From the NCBI GenBank assembly GCA_946222725.1, contig CAMIHT010000082.1:1-7168 (forward strand): a stretch of 7,168 nucleotides of DNA, written 5' to 3'. Shown here piece by piece: positions 6,370 through 7,168 of this stretch. Within the stretch, counting starts at the first letter, position 1, and each line of letters begins with the position of its first letter. Source of the DNA: Actinotignum schaalii. GTDB taxonomy: Bacteria; Actinomycetota; Actinomycetes; Actinomycetales; Actinomycetaceae. The position numbers and the translations under genes are program-made. The notes under the pieces were generated by a model. It was not told where the DNA came from, made no database searches, and saw only the letters and a list, made by a program, of their open reading frames with translations.

Positions 6370-6486
6370 TTAGCCCTGACGCTGCTTATGGCGCGGATTC
6401 GAGCTGCAGATCACCATGACGCGACCGTGGCGCCGAATGACCTTGCAGTTATCGCAAATGCGCTTAACGCTCGGCTTGACCTTCAT
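6370..6486 (-). CDS. rpmJ: 50S ribosomal protein L36
   Basis: Encodes 38 residues ([10 protein letters not shown] ... PRHKQRQG), the standard size. L36 is the smallest large-subunit protein and binds one zinc ion. The zinc ligands C11, C14, C27 and H33 are all present, so this is the zinc-binding (C+) form. AAGGAA lies 8 nt before the ATG. It begins 19 bp after the infA stop, so the two are surely co-transcribed. Confidence 0.98.
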   Translation of the reverse strand: MKVKPSVKRICDNCKVIRRHGRVMVICSSNPRHKQRQG

Positions 6487-6505
6487 GAATAACTTTCCTT
6501 GTTGA

Positions 6506-6727
6506 TCACTTGTAGCGGTAGACAATCCGCCCGCGGTTCAGGTCATAGGGCGTGAGCTCTACAACCACCCGATCCTCGGGGAGGATACGAATGTAGTGCT
6601 GACGCATTTTGCCGGAAATATGGGCTAGAACTTCATGCCCGTTTTCCAGCTCGACCTTGAACATCGCGTTGGGCAGCGCTTCGATCACGCTACCTTCAAC
6701 TTCGATGACGCCGTCTTTCTTCGCCAT
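6506..6727 (-). CDS. infA: Translation initiation factor IF-1
   Basis: Encodes 73 residues, the usual actinobacterial length. IF-1 is a single OB-fold that binds the ribosomal A site and helps IF-2 and IF-3 in initiation. The start [32 protein letters not shown] in the centre and the end GRIVYRYK are characteristic. The ATG at 6727 is the family start and is preceded by GAGGA 2-3 nt away, a rather close spacing. The open frame upstream to 6823 is not part of the protein. It heads the infA-rpmJ pair and follows map after a 216-bp gap. Confidence 0.98.
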   Translation of the reverse strand: MAKKDGVIEVEGSVIEALPNAMFKVELENGHEVLAHISGKMRQHYIRILPEDRVVVELTPYDLNRGRIVYRYK

Positions 6728-6747
6728 GTTCCTCGCTAACAGTGTTG

Positions 6748-6767
6748 CCCGCACCGGATTGTGCGGG
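6748..6767. repeat. 7-bp hairpin in the infA leader
   Basis: CCCGCAC, loop CGGATT, GTGCGGG on the plus strand. The same fold forms in the minus-strand mRNA about 20 nt before the infA start, just ahead of the GAGGA site, so it could influence initiation. Confidence 0.5.
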
Positions 6768-6837
6768 ACATCAAAATCGGTGCGCAAGCGTGCGCCATAC
6801 GGGCACACGGCACCGACGTTCAATACTACTGCACGAA

Positions 6838-6860
6838 GCCGCCCCTACGTAAGGGGCGGC
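6838..6860. repeat. Perfect 9-bp GC-rich hairpin between map and infA
   Basis: GCCGCCCCT, loop ACGTA, AGGGGCGGC. It is about 84 bp after the map stop on the minus strand. The strong stem without U-tract could be a factor-dependent terminator, an attenuator or an mRNA end stabiliser. Confidence 0.7.
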
Positions 6861-6943
6861 AACGATGTTATGGGTCACGTGTAGCGCGGGAATTGCGTCG
6901 GGAACTGTTTGTGCGCGGCGCACTCTTAGTACGACGGCGCAGC

Positions 6944-7168
6944 CTAGTCCCCGAGGGGAACCGGAACCACTCCGTACTTCGCGAGGCGGGCCGCTCCCCC
7001 ATCGGGCTCGTTGAGCACCCAGATACCTCCGGCGTGCTTAGCAATCTGGCTTTCCCAATGGCAGGCATCCTTACCGTCCGCGGTTTTCACCGTCCAGCCA
7101 TCAGCCAGGGTGATGTTCTCCTGGGATCCGGCGGTAAGAATCGGTTCGATGCACAGCACCATTCCTGT
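6944..7168 (-). CDS. map: Type I methionine aminopeptidase (partial, 5' end off window)
   Basis: Only the last 74 codons are inside the window; the N-terminus lies beyond the right edge. The enzyme removes the initiator methionine from new proteins using two metal ions. The visible part begins TGMVLCIEP, where the glutamate of CIEP is a metal ligand (E204 in E. coli). DGWTVKTADGK follows, then HWES, whose glutamate corresponds to the second metal ligand (E235 in E. coli). The residues after it (SQIAKHAGG) differ from the common EHT(V/I) form, a variation I cannot interpret. The C-terminus VPVPLGD is short and ordinary. Position upstream of infA fits the actinobacterial secY-adk-map-infA order. 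Confidence 0.93.
   Translation of the reverse strand, partial: TGMVLCIEPILTAGSQENITLADGWTVKTADGKDACHWESQIAKHAGGIWVLNEPDGGAARLAKYGVVPVPLGD

Larger units (their letters stand above)
6728..6943 (-). other. map-infA spacer with two hairpins
   Basis: A 216-bp non-coding gap. It contains a perfect 9-bp stem GCCGCCCCT/AGGGGCGGC (6838-6846 with 6852-6860) and a 7-bp stem CCCGCAC/GTGCGGG (6748-6754 with 6761-6767) close to the infA ribosome site. Neither is followed by a U-tract. A weak promoter may lie here (TTGCGC, 18 nt, CACAAT on the minus strand), which would allow infA expression separate from map. This is inference. Confidence 0.45.

Noticed and set aside
6343..6744. Shared 10-mer GCTAACAGTG at 6343-6352 and 6735-6744 near rpsM and infA leaders
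   Set aside because: Flanks do not align well, and repeated 10-mers are expected many times by chance in 7 kb.
6728..6823. 32-residue N-terminal extension of the infA frame
   Set aside because: IF-1 begins exactly at MAKKDG (ATG 6727) with a ribosome site; the extension crosses the leader hairpin.

Overview
The window carries the 3' part of the actinobacterial ribosomal-protein/alpha-operon cluster, read almost entirely on the minus strand. From right to left: the end of a methionine aminopeptidase gene (map, cut by the right edge), infA (IF-1), rpmJ (L36), rpsM (S13), rpsK (S11), rpoA (RNA polymerase alpha) and rplQ (L17). A strong bidirectional intrinsic terminator follows rplQ. The order map-infA-rpmJ-rpsM-rpsK-rpoA-rplQ with no rpsD between rpsK and rpoA, the IF-1 and L36 sequences, the high GC content and the G/C-ending codons point to Actinomycetota. 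A member of the Actinomycetaceae is my best guess, but the family level is inference only.

Left of the terminator lies a 527-bp stretch between convergent genes (3100-3626). It holds the terminator, a short direct repeat, a compact hairpin and an operator-like dyad, but no gene I can defend. Next is a plus-strand ROK-family gene resembling polyphosphate/ATP glucokinases. It sits between rplQ and truA, which are neighbours in many actinobacteria. truA (tRNA pseudouridine synthase) is on the minus strand and diverges from the ROK gene; their apparent start codons overlap within a CATG.

Downstream of truA, also on the minus strand and running off the left edge, is a membrane-anchored protein with an LssY C-terminal domain. 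Its likely start codon lies 7 nt after a TAAAAT box with no Shine-Dalgarno sequence, which suggests a leaderless transcript.

The cluster genes serve translation and transcription: IF-1, three ribosomal proteins of the two subunits, RNA polymerase alpha and L17, with N-terminal methionine removal (map) upstream and tRNA modification (truA) downstream. The sugar kinase and the LssY protein are accessory neighbours. I see no mobile element, CRISPR array, tRNA or rRNA gene. The least routine features are the (Ala-Glu-Ser)10 tail on L17, a TTG-started rpsM, the truA/ROK start overlap, and the unexplained 3100-3534 spacer. I found no convincing new system here.
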